The notes beneath the pieces are model-generated. The model was not told where the DNA came from. It ran no database searches and saw nothing but the letters and a program-made list of their open reading frames with translations. The translations under genes and the position numbers were made by a program. Shown here piece by piece: positions 9,331 through 18,174 of a stretch of 64,000 bases of DNA (positions within the stretch are counted from its first letter, which is position 1; each line of letters begins with the position of its first letter). This stretch comes from Roseiarcus sp963805295 (GTDB taxonomy: Bacteria; Pseudomonadota; Alphaproteobacteria; Rhizobiales; Beijerinckiaceae), in the NCBI GenBank assembly GCA_963805295.1, contig CAWDTW010000058.1:62001-126000 (forward strand), given 5' to 3'.

Positions 9331-10287
9331 TCAGTTCTGGATAACATTCGTATCGAGTGCCCGGCAGCGTCCACTCCACCTTGTCAGCCTCAGGCTCGCC
9401 CAGCCCTCGAGATCGATCCGTTCGGCGAGGAAAAAGCCCTGCGCTCGCCACGCGGCGAGCACGCCGGGCACGTCTCCGCTGAGTAGGCCCGAGACGATCG
9501 CCTCGCCATCCGGCGCAGTCACAGAAGCCAGCGAGGGCGCGAGCAGGCGCAAGGGTTTTGCCAGGATGTTGGCGAACACGACGTCGTAGGGCGCGCCCTC
9601 GCGCAAGGCGCGGTTCTCGACCCCGCGCGACTGAATCGCCTTGCAAAACTGGCCGACCCCGTTCAGCCGCGCATTGGCGTTGGCGACCTCGACCGCCACC
9701 GGATCGATGTCGCCGAGCTCGACCTTTCGCTTTAGGACCTTCGCCGCCGCAATCGCCAGCACGCCCGCCCCGCAGCCGACGTCGACAACCTTTTCCGGCC
9801 GGCGGCGCTTGAGGAGCCGGTCGAGATGGAGGAGGCAGCCGCGCGTCGTGCCGTGATGGCCGGTGCCGAAGGCGAGCCCCGCCTCGATCTCGATCCCGAC
9901 GTCGCTTGCGCCGACCTTTCCCCTGTCATGCGCGCCATGAACGAGAAAGCGCCCGGCGCGCACCGGCTGAAGGCCGGCAAGCGCGTTCGCCACCCAGTCC
10001 TGCTTCTCCGTCAGCCCGAAAGTCGCCGACCGCGCCGTCTCCTCGTCGGCGGCGACGGCGATGAGGGCGCGGATCGCCTCCTCGTTCGGCATTACGCCGA
10101 AATAGGCCTCGACCAGCCACGCCTTGCCCCCGCCCGGCCAGAACTCCTCGGTCTCGAAGGCGGTCGAGGCCGCCTCGGCCGGCTCGAAGCTCTCGACGAT
10201 GAGGTCGGCGACGGCGCGCGCCCGCCTTTCGTCGCTGACCAGCGTCAGCCGATGCGCGGCGTTGTTGGGCGGCAGACCTTCGAGCAT
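9331..10287 (-). CDS. prmA: Ribosomal protein L11 methyltransferase PrmA
   Basis: A SAM-dependent methyltransferase that trimethylates ribosomal protein L11. The C-terminal domain has motif I DVGCGAGVLAIAAAKV, preceded by LAFGTGHHGTTRGCL, and the motif FANILAKPLRLL. The length is 318 residues, slightly long, because the usual ending (WASLRLTR) continues for about 17 unrelated residues. This suggests the native stop was lost in the same event that truncated the convergent mazF gene. ATG 10287 is the only reasonable start. Confidence 0.93.
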   Translation of the reverse strand: MLEGLPPNNAAHRLTLVSDERRARAVADLIVESFEPAEAASTAFETEEFWPGGGKAWLVEAYFGVMPNEEAIRALIAVAADEETARSATFGLTEKQDWVANALAGLQPVRAGRFLVHGAHDRGKVGASDVGIEIEAGLAFGTGHHGTTRGCLLHLDRLLKRRRPEKVVDVGCGAGVLAIAAAKVLKRKVELGDIDPVAVEVANANARLNGVGQFCKAIQSRGVENRALREGAPYDVVFANILAKPLRLLAPSLASVTAPDGEAIVSGLLSGDVPGVLAAWRAQGFFLAERIDLEGWASLRLTRWSGRCRALDTNVIQN

Positions 10288-10485
10288 GGGGGGTCGATCT
10301 TCTCAGACGTAGAGAGTGATAACAACATATGCATCACGTATTATTTGTCCTCTCGGCTGTCCGCCATCTCTCGTCCGGCGCCGTCCAACCGGGATCGGAA
10401 TAGCCGTTCTTGCACGTCGACGCTAAACGGGGTCGCAAGTCCCTGAACTCGCTGGGCGCCGCCGCTAAACGGGCGCTAAACCGGC

Positions 10486-12510
10486 CTAGCCGCCCCGTCC
10501 CCCGCCGGCCTCATGGAAAAAGTCGTACACCAGCTTCGCCGTCGCGGCGTTGAGGCCCGGGGTCTTCTCCAGGTCGGCGAGGCCGGCCCGCGCCACGGCC
10601 TTGGCGGAGCCGAAGGCGTGCAGCAGGGCGCGCTTCCTCGCCGGGCCGATGCCGGGAATTTCGTCGAGCGGGTTCTTGACGAACTCCTTCTTGCGCCGGG
10701 CGCGGTGGGTTCCGATGGCGAACCGGTGCGCTTCGTCCCGCAGCCGCTGGACGAAGAAGAGCGCCGGATCGCGGGGCGCGAGCCTGAACGGCTCGCGGCC
10801 CTCGACGAAAAAGGTCTCGCGGCCCGCATTGCGGTCGGGCCCCTTGGCGATGGCGGCGAGCGCCACGCCGGTCACCCCGAGGGCGGCCAGAACCTCCCGC
10901 GCGGCCTCGAACTGCCCCTTGCCGCCGTCGATGACGACGAGGTCGGGCGTGTCGGGGAAGGCGCCGGCCTCGGCCGTTTCGCCCTGGCGGAGAAGCCTCG
11001 CGAAACGCCGGGTCAGCACCTCGCGCATCATCGCATAGTCGTCGCCGGGCGTGAGGTCCGCGCTCTTGATGTTGAAGGTGCGGTACTGGTTCTTGACGAA
11101 TCCTTCCGGCCCCGCGACCACCATCGCGCCGATGGCGTTCGTCCCCATGATGTGGGAATTGTCAAAAATCTCGATCCGGCGGATCGGCCGCTCGACGCCG
11201 AACGCCGCTCCGAGCGCGGCGATGAGCTTCTCCTGGCTCGCGGCCTCGGCGAGCTTGCGCGACAGGGCCTCGCGCGCGTTGCGCATGGCGGCGTCGACGA
11301 GGTCCTTCTTCTCGCCGCGCCGGGGCACGCCGATGGCGACGCGGCGCCCGGCGCGGGCGCTCAAGATCTCGCACAAAGTTGCGGCGCTGGGGGCGGCATG
11401 GCTCAGGAGCACGAGGCGCGGCGCGGGGCGTTCCAGATAGAACTGCGCCAGAAAGGCGTCGAGCACCTCTTCCGGCCCGAGCGCCCGGTCGGTGCGCGGA
11501 TAATAGGCGCGGTTGCCCCAGTTCTGATAGGTGCGGAAAAAGAACACCTCGACGCAATATTGCCCGGCCTCCTCGCAGACGGCGAACACGTCGGCTTCGG
11601 GAATCGAGCGCGGATTGACGCTCTGCTCGCCCTGGATCGCCGACAGCGCGGAGATGCGGTCGCGCAAGCGGGCCGCCTTCTCGAATTCGAGCGCCGCCGC
11701 CGCCGCGCTCATCTCGTCGGCGAGACGATGGCGGATCGCCCGGCTGCGGCCCGACAGGAAATCGCGCGCTTGGCCCACGAGGCCGGCGTAGTCGTCGAGC
11801 GCGATCTCGCCGGTGCAGGGGGCCGAGCAGCGCTTGATCTGATAGAGGAGACACGGCCGCGTGCGGTTCTCGTAGTAGCTGTCGGAGCAGGTGCGCAGGA
11901 GAAAAGCGCGCTGCAGAGCGTTCAGCGTGCGGAACACCGCGCCGGCGCTGGCGAAGGGGCCGAAATAGTCGCCGGGAGCGTTACGCGCTCCGCGATGCTT
12001 GACGAGCCGCGCCGCCGGATGGCCGCCGGCGATGAGGATGTAGGGAAAGCTCTTGTCGTCGCGCAGAACCACGTTGTAGCGCGGTTTCAACTGCTTGATG
12101 AGATTGGCCTCGAGCAGCAGCGCCTCGGCTTCCGTCTCGGTGGTGACGAACACCATCGAGCGGGTCTGCGCGACCATCCGCGCGATGCGGGTCGACTGGC
12201 GCTCGGGAGTCATATAGGCGGCGATGCGCCTCTTGATCGAGCGCGCCTTGCCGACATAGAGGACTTCGCCCTCGGCGCCGATCATGCGGTAGACGCCTGG
12301 TCCGAGCGGGGCATGGCGCCAGAAATCCTTGATCGCCCCGGCCCCGCGCGCGAGGCTCATCGGCTCCGCCGGCGGCTCGTCGAGGCCGATGTCGAGCGGG
12401 GAGGCGTCGGCGGCGAGCTCCCGCTCGAGCGCCGCTTCGGCTCTCAATTCGGCTGCGGGCGCCTCGCCCGGGGGATAGCATTTCGGCGCGCCAGTCATTG
12501 CGCCGGACAT
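10486..12510 (-). CDS. uvrC: Excinuclease ABC subunit C
   Basis: UvrC makes both incisions in nucleotide-excision repair. The 674 residues show the GIY-YIG nuclease (GVYRMIGAEGEVLYVGKAR, about residue 72), the Cys cluster TRPCLLYQIKRCSAPC, the UvrB-contacting UVR segment (ALEFEKAARLRDRISAL), the RNase H-like C-terminal nuclease (RRIEIFDNSHIMGTNAIGAM, DLVVIDGGKGQ) and a closing helix-hairpin-helix (IPGIGPARKRALLHAFGS). An N-terminal extension of about 55 residues precedes the nuclease. The start MSGAMTG offers two ATGs nine bases apart. Confidence 0.96.
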   Translation of the reverse strand: MSGAMTGAPKCYPPGEAPAAELRAEAALERELAADASPLDIGLDEPPAEPMSLARGAGAIKDFWRHAPLGPGVYRMIGAEGEVLYVGKARSIKRRIAAYMTPERQSTRIARMVAQTRSMVFVTTETEAEALLLEANLIKQLKPRYNVVLRDDKSFPYILIAGGHPAARLVKHRGARNAPGDYFGPFASAGAVFRTLNALQRAFLLRTCSDSYYENRTRPCLLYQIKRCSAPCTGEIALDDYAGLVGQARDFLSGRSRAIRHRLADEMSAAAAALEFEKAARLRDRISALSAIQGEQSVNPRSIPEADVFAVCEEAGQYCVEVFFFRTYQNWGNRAYYPRTDRALGPEEVLDAFLAQFYLERPAPRLVLLSHAAPSAATLCEILSARAGRRVAIGVPRRGEKKDLVDAAMRNAREALSRKLAEAASQEKLIAALGAAFGVERPIRRIEIFDNSHIMGTNAIGAMVVAGPEGFVKNQYRTFNIKSADLTPGDDYAMMREVLTRRFARLLRQGETAEAGAFPDTPDLVVIDGGKGQFEAAREVLAALGVTGVALAAIAKGPDRNAGRETFFVEGREPFRLAPRDPALFFVQRLRDEAHRFAIGTHRARRKKEFVKNPLDEIPGIGPARKRALLHAFGSAKAVARAGLADLEKTPGLNAATAKLVYDFFHEAGGGRGG

Positions 12511-12613
12511 TTAGGCCGGCCCGGCGGCTTACGGAAGGGGTCAAGCCGGCGCGAGGCGATTGACGGTCTCGGCCGCCTCGCGCGCCCGCAATCGGGAGCC
12601 AGACTTCAGGCCC

Positions 12614-13207
12614 TCAGCGCCTGAACATCGCTCCGCCCCCGTGCGCGAAACCGCCATGGAAGCCGCCGCTCGCGGCAAAAGCGCGTCCCATCCCGGGCTG
12701 CATCGCAAATCGGCCAGGGAAGAACCCGCGATTGCCGGCGAATCGCCCGTCAAACCTGTGGAAACGGTCGTCGAAATCGAAGAACCGGCGGTGAGGGAAC
12801 CGTTGCGCGAATGCGAACTCATTGAAGCCGAAGCCGACGAACGGGCCGACGTCGCCGTAATACGCCGGGCATGCTGAGCCATAGTACGAGTCGTAGTACG
12901 GGTATGATGGGCAGCAGGTGTCGTAGTAGGGATTGCACGGATAGGGATATCCGTAGCCGCCGCCAAAGCCGACGCCGACTGCGCCAACCGCTACGCGCGG
13001 GCCAAACCCAAAGCGTCGGTGATCGACGGCGAAGAAGCGATGCCGATGAAAATCACCCCCCATGACCGGACGCATGTGGGCCGACATCGCGGAAGAGCCG
13101 CGCCCGTTTGAGACGTGAATCTGGGCCGCCGTTGCGGGGCTGGTCAAAACGAGGGCCGCCGCCATCGACAGAGCCGGCGCCCAAGAACGTAGATCGAGGC
13201 ATCCCAT
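12614..13207 (-). CDS. Secreted Gly/Tyr/Phe/His-rich protein of unknown function
   Basis: A 197-residue protein with a clear signal peptide (about residues 1-28, ending in SPATAA). The rest is low-complexity: a Gly-Tyr-Pro-Cys block (GGYGYPYPCNPYYDTCCPSY) and a Phe/Arg/His-rich block ending in repeated Gly-His-Gly (GGFHGGFAHGGGAMFRR). Similar short secreted proteins occur in Rhizobiales but I know of no function. The Cys and His residues could bind metal; this is a guess. It is alone on its strand between uvrC and the CtrA-box region. Confidence 0.6.
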   Translation of the reverse strand: MGCLDLRSWAPALSMAAALVLTSPATAAQIHVSNGRGSSAMSAHMRPVMGGDFHRHRFFAVDHRRFGFGPRVAVGAVGVGFGGGYGYPYPCNPYYDTCCPSYPYYDSYYGSACPAYYGDVGPFVGFGFNEFAFAQRFPHRRFFDFDDRFHRFDGRFAGNRGFFPGRFAMQPGMGRAFAASGGFHGGFAHGGGAMFRR

Positions 13208-13523
13208 AGCTTACATCCTCCAAAGACCGCCGGCGCGCTCGCGCCGGGGATGAGCCCCCCTTCCGTTCGCTTTCTGGCCGTGCGCGGACAAAACAACCGT
13301 CCTGGGTCACGTATTCGTGAGCGCGAGCGCGTCGCGCGCCCGGCCGGAGGTCGATTGTGACGGGGCGGAAGAGGATTGGCGGATTGATTGGCGCCGCGCG
13401 CCCAAGCGCCCGGCTCGGACTGGACCTCGCGCGCGAATGGCGTTAGCAGTCTCCGCACGCGTTAAGGTTTTGTTAACGGCCTTCCGTGGCGGGGACGCGA
13501 CGGGGAGCGGGGAGTATTCCAGC
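13208..13523. other. Intergenic region with CtrA box and divergent promoters
   Basis: About 316 bases separate two divergent genes for exported proteins. It contains the CtrA-type site listed separately; nothing else is recognisable in it. Confidence 0.5.
13462..13477 (+). promoter_or_regulatory. CtrA-type binding site
   Basis: TTAAGGTTTTGTTAAC is a perfect match to the CtrA consensus TTAA-N7-TTAAC known from Caulobacter and other alphaproteobacteria. It ends 46 bases before the GTG start of the lipoprotein gene, a sensible promoter distance. Confidence 0.65.
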
Positions 13524-14087
13524 GTGAGGCTCAGTCTCGGCGGCGCGTTCGGGCCGCGCAAGGCGTTGGCGTCGGTGACTTTGGCGCTGCTGGCGGCGCT
13601 GGCGGCGAGCGGCTGCGTCGAGACCGCCGGCGACATCGCGCCCGGCGCGGAAGGCGGCCAGCAGTTTGTCCGGCGCCCTGACGCGAGCATGGCCGGCGCG
13701 ACCATGGCGATCATGTCGGTCGAAGGCGCGCCTTCCGACCTGACCGCGCTCTTCGACCGGAGCCTCGATCAGGCGGCCGCCCAGCGCCAGATCGCGGTCG
13801 CTCCGCCGACCTCGGCCCGCTATCTCGTGCGCGGCTATCTCAGCGCGTCCCTGGTCCGGGACGGCGCGACCATCGATTTCGTCTGGGACCTGTTCACTCC
13901 CGACAAGCAGCGCGCGCAGCGGCTCAGCGATTCGATCACCGTCCGCGGGTCGGGCGACGATCCCTGGGCGATGGTCAACGCGGCGGCGCTCGACAGCATC
14001 GCGGCCAAATGCGCCGACGATCTTGCCGCCTATTTGTCGAACACGCCGGAGGCCGCGCCGGGCGCGGCGCTCAGCTACGCCCAGTGA
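13524..14087 (+). CDS. Predicted lipoprotein of unknown function
   Basis: 187 residues from GTG 13524, preceded by a GGGGAG-type ribosome-binding site. The start has a hydrophobic stretch and a lipobox ending at Cys31 (LLAALAASGC), so it should be a lipid-anchored envelope protein. I prefer this start to an in-frame one at 13317, which would bury the lipobox 100 residues in. The body (SARYLVRGYLSASLVRDGAT, TIDFVWDLFTPDKQRAQRLS) recalls conserved rhizobial lipoproteins without a known role. The CtrA box upstream suggests cell-cycle control. The next gene downstream is prs. Confidence 0.75.
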   Translation: MRLSLGGAFGPRKALASVTLALLAALAASGCVETAGDIAPGAEGGQQFVRRPDASMAGATMAIMSVEGAPSDLTALFDRSLDQAAAQRQIAVAPPTSARYLVRGYLSASLVRDGATIDFVWDLFTPDKQRAQRLSDSITVRGSGDDPWAMVNAAALDSIAAKCADDLAAYLSNTPEAAPGAALSYAQ

Positions 14088-14238
14088 CGCGTTTTTTTGC
14101 CTGTGGGTAGGCGGGCGGGCCGGGGCGACCGTATTCTGATCGTCATGTTGTTTGCGCGCCGAGCGGCTGCTAAGACCCCGCGCGTGCGCCGTTGTGCAGC
14201 GCGCAACGCGTCTTCGGAGATTGGCGGTGCAGGGCAAG

Positions 14239-15174
14239 ATGAAGCTTTTGGCCGGCAATTCCAACGGACCCCTCGCCGATGCGATCGCCGCCTATCTGGG
14301 CGAGCCGCTGACTGGCTGCCATGTGCGCCGCTTCGCCGACCTCGAGATCTTCGTCGAGATTCTCGAGAACGTGCGCGGGCGCGACACCTTCATCATCCAA
14401 TCGACGTCCTATCCGGCGAACGACAATCTGATGGAGTTGCTCATCATGATCGACGCGCTGCGGCGCGCCTCGGCGCGTCGCATCACGGCGGTCATCCCCT
14501 ATTTCGGCTACGCCAGACAGGACCGGAAGCCCGGACCGCGCTCGCCCATTTCGGCCAAGCTCGTCGCCAACCTGATCACCCGCGCCGGGGCCGACCGGGT
14601 GCTGACCGTCGATCTGCACGCCGGCCAGATCCAGGGCTTTTTCGACATCCCGACCGACAATCTGTTCGCCGCCCCGACCATGGTGCGCGACATCCAGTCG
14701 CGCGGCGACGGCGGCAAAAACGTCATGGTCGTCTCGCCCGACGTCGGCGGCGTGGTGCGCGCCCGCGCGCTCGCCAAGCGGCTCGACGCCCCGCTCGCCA
14801 TCGTCGACAAACGGCGCGAGCGGGCGGGCGAATCGGAGGTGATGAACATCATCGGCGACGTCAAAGGACGCAACTGCGTGCTGCTCGACGACATCGTCAA
14901 TTCGGGCGGCACGCTCTGCAACGCCGCCGACGCGCTGCTCGAGGCCGGCGCGGCCAGCGTCTCGGCCTTTATCACCCACGGCGTGCTCTCGGGCGGGGCG
15001 GTCGCGCGCGTCGCCGCCTCGAAGCTCACGGAACTCGTGCTCACCGACACGATCGCCCCGACGGAGGCGGTGCGGGTCGCGCGCAATATCCGAGTCATCT
15101 CGATCGCCCCGCTGATCGGCGAGGCGATCGCGCGCATCGCCAAGGAAGAAAGCGTCTCGTCGCTGTTCAACTGA
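14239..15174 (+). CDS. prs: Ribose-phosphate pyrophosphokinase
   Basis: PRPP synthase, 311 residues. The N-terminal part shows KLLAGNSNGPLADAIAAYLG and the class I signature LHAGQIQGFFDIPTDNLF; the C-terminal part has the PRPP-binding loop LLDDIVNSGGTLCNAAD. ATG 14239 matches the conserved family start. PRPP feeds purine, pyrimidine, His, Trp and NAD synthesis, which fits the nucleoside salvage operon that follows. Confidence 0.96.
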   Translation: MKLLAGNSNGPLADAIAAYLGEPLTGCHVRRFADLEIFVEILENVRGRDTFIIQSTSYPANDNLMELLIMIDALRRASARRITAVIPYFGYARQDRKPGPRSPISAKLVANLITRAGADRVLTVDLHAGQIQGFFDIPTDNLFAAPTMVRDIQSRGDGGKNVMVVSPDVGGVVRARALAKRLDAPLAIVDKRRERAGESEVMNIIGDVKGRNCVLLDDIVNSGGTLCNAADALLEAGAASVSAFITHGVLSGGAVARVAASKLTELVLTDTIAPTEAVRVARNIRVISIAPLIGEAIARIAKEESVSSLFN

Positions 15175-15348
15175 GGTTCGGAAGCCGCGCCATTCCGGGC
15201 GCCGCGGGCCCGAAGCGAAATCCGGCGCAAAATCTGCGCTCTCGGCTTGCCCTCCCAGAATCCCCCGCATAGTCTCGGCGCATTCGTTGGCAAGCGGTCG
15301 AATCCGAGCCGGCGCCATTGACAGCGCCGACTTGGGGGGGGCTTATCT

Positions 15349-15362
15349 TGACCAATCGGTCA
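15349..15362. promoter_or_regulatory. Inverted repeat TGACC-N4-GGTCA before the nucleoside operon
   Basis: TGACCAATCGGTCA has perfect 5-base arms with a 4-base spacer and lies 63 bases before the start of the binding-protein gene. It overlaps a TTGACC hexamer that could be a -35 element. It is a candidate operator for the salvage operon; no regulator gene is adjacent. Confidence 0.4.
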
Positions 15363-15424
15363 GGTTCTTGAGAGCATCGGGCGCGGGCCGGACGTCGGCT
15401 CTCGCCATCACCGGGAGGTCAAGG

Positions 15425-16432
15425 ATGTTCGGTCGCAATTTCAATATCATGACGACGGCTCTGTTCGCCGGCGGGCTCTTCGCCTCCGCCGCCTATGCCG
15501 CAGACATCAAACCCGCGATCATCTATGACCTCGGCCACAAGTTCGACGCCTCCTTCAACGAGGGCGTCTACCACGGCGCGGAAAAGTTCAAGAAGGATAG
15601 CGGCGTCGATTATCGCGATCTCGAGATCCAGAACGATGCGGAGCGCGAGCAAGATATGCGCAAATTCGCGAAAGCGGGGTATTCGCCGATCATGACCGTC
15701 GGGTTCTCCTGGGCGACCGCGCTCGGAAAGGTCGCGGACGAATTCCCCAACACCAAATTCGCCATCATCGACGCGGTTGTCGACAAGCCAAACGTGCAGT
15801 CGATCACTTTCAAGGAGCACGAGGGCTCGTTCCTTGTCGGCGTGATCGCCGCCAAGACCTCGAAGACGGGGAAGGTCGGCTTCGTCGGCGGCATGGACAT
15901 TCCGCTGATTTCGAAATTCGGATGCGGCTACGCCCAGGGCGTCAAATACGTCAGCGACAAGGATGAAGTGTTCGCCAACATGACCGGAACGGACTTCCAT
16001 GCCTGGACCGATCCGGTCAAAGGCGGTGAGCTCGCCAAGTCGCAAATCGACCGCGGCGCGGACGTCGTTTACGCGGCCGCCGGCGCGACTGGCCAGGGCG
16101 TCTTGAAGGCGGCCGCGGACGCCGGCAAGCTCGGCATCGGTGTGGACTCGGACCAGGACAATCTCTTCCCCGGCAAGGTGCTGACCTCGATGATCAAGCA
16201 TGTCGATGTCGCGACCTACAACTCGTTCATGGACGCCAAGAACGGGACATGGAAGCCGGGCCACATAGCGCTCGGTCTCAAGGAAGGCGGCGTCGATTAC
16301 GCGGTCGACGAATGGAACAAGAGCATCCTGACGCCGGAGGCTAAGGCCGCAGCCGACGCCGCCAAGGCCGACATCATCTCGGGCAAGATCCAGGTCCACG
16401 ACTACATGTCGGACAACAAGTGCCCGATGTGA
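15425..16432 (+). CDS. BMP-family ABC transporter substrate-binding protein (nucleoside type)
   Basis: 335 residues with a signal peptide cleaved after about ASAAYA. The mature part follows the BMP/Med (PF02608-type) pattern: IKPAIIYDLGHKFDASFNEG, SPIMTVGFSWATALGKVADE, and GIGVDSDQDNLFPGKVLTSM. BMP proteins bind purine or pyrimidine nucleosides. The gene leads an operon with matching ATPase, two permeases and three nucleoside-degrading enzymes, which supports nucleoside uptake. The usual lipobox Cys seen in some BMP proteins is absent, so it should be free in the periplasm. Confidence 0.9.
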   Translation: MFGRNFNIMTTALFAGGLFASAAYAADIKPAIIYDLGHKFDASFNEGVYHGAEKFKKDSGVDYRDLEIQNDAEREQDMRKFAKAGYSPIMTVGFSWATALGKVADEFPNTKFAIIDAVVDKPNVQSITFKEHEGSFLVGVIAAKTSKTGKVGFVGGMDIPLISKFGCGYAQGVKYVSDKDEVFANMTGTDFHAWTDPVKGGELAKSQIDRGADVVYAAAGATGQGVLKAAADAGKLGIGVDSDQDNLFPGKVLTSMIKHVDVATYNSFMDAKNGTWKPGHIALGLKEGGVDYAVDEWNKSILTPEAKAAADAAKADIISGKIQVHDYMSDNKCPM

Positions 16433-16490
16433 AGGGCGCGGCGCGCCAGTCGTCCCTCAAGGATTAGCCTTGGACGACGGGGCGCCGCTT

Positions 16491-16578
16491 CGTCATTGCG
16501 AGCGAAGCGAAGCAATCCAGCCGTCGTGAAAGCCGCAACCGCTGGATTGCTTCATCGCTGACGCTCCTCGCAATGACG
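16491..16578. repeat. Long inverted repeat of REP type
   Basis: The arms CGTCATTGCGAGCGAAGCGA and its partner ending CTCGCAATGACG, with matching inner blocks AGCAATCCAG and CTGGATTGCT, form an imperfect hairpin of about 88 bases between the binding-protein gene and the ATPase gene. Such repeats in operons often stabilise upstream mRNA and lower expression of downstream genes. A degenerate half copy lies at 3861. Confidence 0.75.
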
Positions 16579-16631
16579 GCGCCGTCCATTGAAAACAGCG
16601 GCTGTTCGAATCTTTCAAGCGGGGTAAGGCG

Positions 16632-18174
16632 TTGACCAGCGAGGCCGGCAGTGCCCCTCCCGCCATCGAGCTGATCGGCATCAACAAGAGCTTCGGCCCG
16701 GTTCACGCCAACAATAACGTCAACCTCGCTGTGGAGCGCGGCGTCATTCACGGCATCGTCGGCGAGAACGGGGCCGGCAAGTCGACGCTGATGTCGATCC
16801 TTTACGGTTTCTACGAAGCCGACGCCGGCGAGATCCGGGTCAACGGCGAGGCGGTCCGGATCCGCTCCCCCAGGGAAGCCATCAGCCACGGCATCGGCAT
16901 GGTGCATCAGCATTTCATGCTGGTGTCGCCGCTCAGCGTGCTCGAGAACGTGATGTTAGGCGCCGAGGGCGGGCCGCTGCTCGCCAGAGGCGCGGGCGCG
17001 ATCCGCAAGCGGCTCGCCCAACTCGGCAAGGAATACGAACTCGAGGTCGATCCCGACGCGGTCGTCGGCGAACTGTCGGTCGGGCTGCAGCAGCGCGTCG
17101 AGATTCTCGAAGGCGCTCGTGCGCGGGGCGGAAATCCTTGTGCTGGACGAGCCGACCGCGGTGCTGACCCCGGCCGAGGCCGATCAGCTCTTCGAGATGC
17201 TGAGGGTGCTGAAGGGCCAGAACAAGACCATCATCTTCATCACCCACAAATTGCGCGAGATCATGAGCCTCACCGACCGCGTCTCGGTGATGCGGCGGGG
17301 CGAAATGGTCGCGACCTTCGACACGGCGAAGACCTCGCCGCCGGAGCTCGCCGACGCGATGGTCGGACGCAAGGTAATCCTCAAAATCGACAAGGGCCCG
17401 GCGCATCCAGGCCGCGTCGCGCTCGAGGCGCGCAATCTCGTGGTACGCGACGACCGCGGCGTCGTGCGGGTCGACGGCGTCTCGTTCGCCCTGCGGGAAG
17501 GCGAAATTCTCGGCGTCGCGGGCGTCGCGGGCAACGGCCAGTCGGAGCTGCTCGAGGCGCTCGCCGGCATCCGGCCCTTGGGCGGCGAAATCCTGGTGGA
17601 TGGAGAGCCGCTGCCGCCGGCTGAGCACAACCCGCACAGCGAGCGCCTCATCGGCGTCGGGCATGTGCCGGAGGACCGCCACCGCGTCGGCCTCGTCATG
17701 CCGTTCGAGGCATGCGAGAGCGCGATGCTCGGCTTCCACTACGAGCCGGTCTACGGCAGGGGACTGCTATATGACCGCAAGGCGATCATCGCCGACGCGG
17801 AGCGCAAGATGGAGGCCTTCGACGTCCGGCCGCGCGCGCCGCTCCTGAAAACTGCTAACTTCTCCGGCGGGAACCAGCAGAAACTGGTGCTGGCGCGCGA
17901 GATCGAGCGCAATCCGAGGATCATGCTGGTCGGCCAGCCGACGCGCGGCGTCGACATCGGCGCGATCGAGTTCATCCACAAGCGTATCGTCGCCCAGCGC
18001 GACGCCGGCAAGGCGGTGCTGCTCGTCTCGGTCGAGCTCGACGAGATCTTCGCGCTGTCAGACCGCATCATCGTGCTGTGCGGCGGGCGCGTCACCGGCG
18101 AAAGAAGGCCCGAGGAAACCAACGCCCAGGACCTCGGCCTCCTGATGGCGGGCGTGAGCGAGCGGGCCGCATGA
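16632..18174 (+). CDS. Nucleoside ABC transporter ATP-binding protein (two ABC domains), read with one frameshift
   Basis: The protein has two ABC cassettes, as in sugar and nucleoside transporters of the BMP type. Domain 1 has Walker A GIVGENGAGKSTLMS, Q-loop MVHQHFML and signature ELSVGLQQRVEIL; after the shift it continues EILVLDEPTAVLTPAEADQL. Domain 2 has GVAGVAGNGQSELLEALAG and NFSGGNQQKLVLAREI. The shift lies right after GATTC at 17102-17106; removing one C gives VEILKALVRGAEIL, the expected text, and about 513 residues. The start is TTG 16632 behind GGGGTAAGG. Likely a sequencing error at GANTC. Confidence 0.87.

Noticed and set aside
10513..12624. 703-residue open frame opposite uvrC
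   Set aside because: Same kind of antisense shadow; the minus strand carries a clear UvrC.
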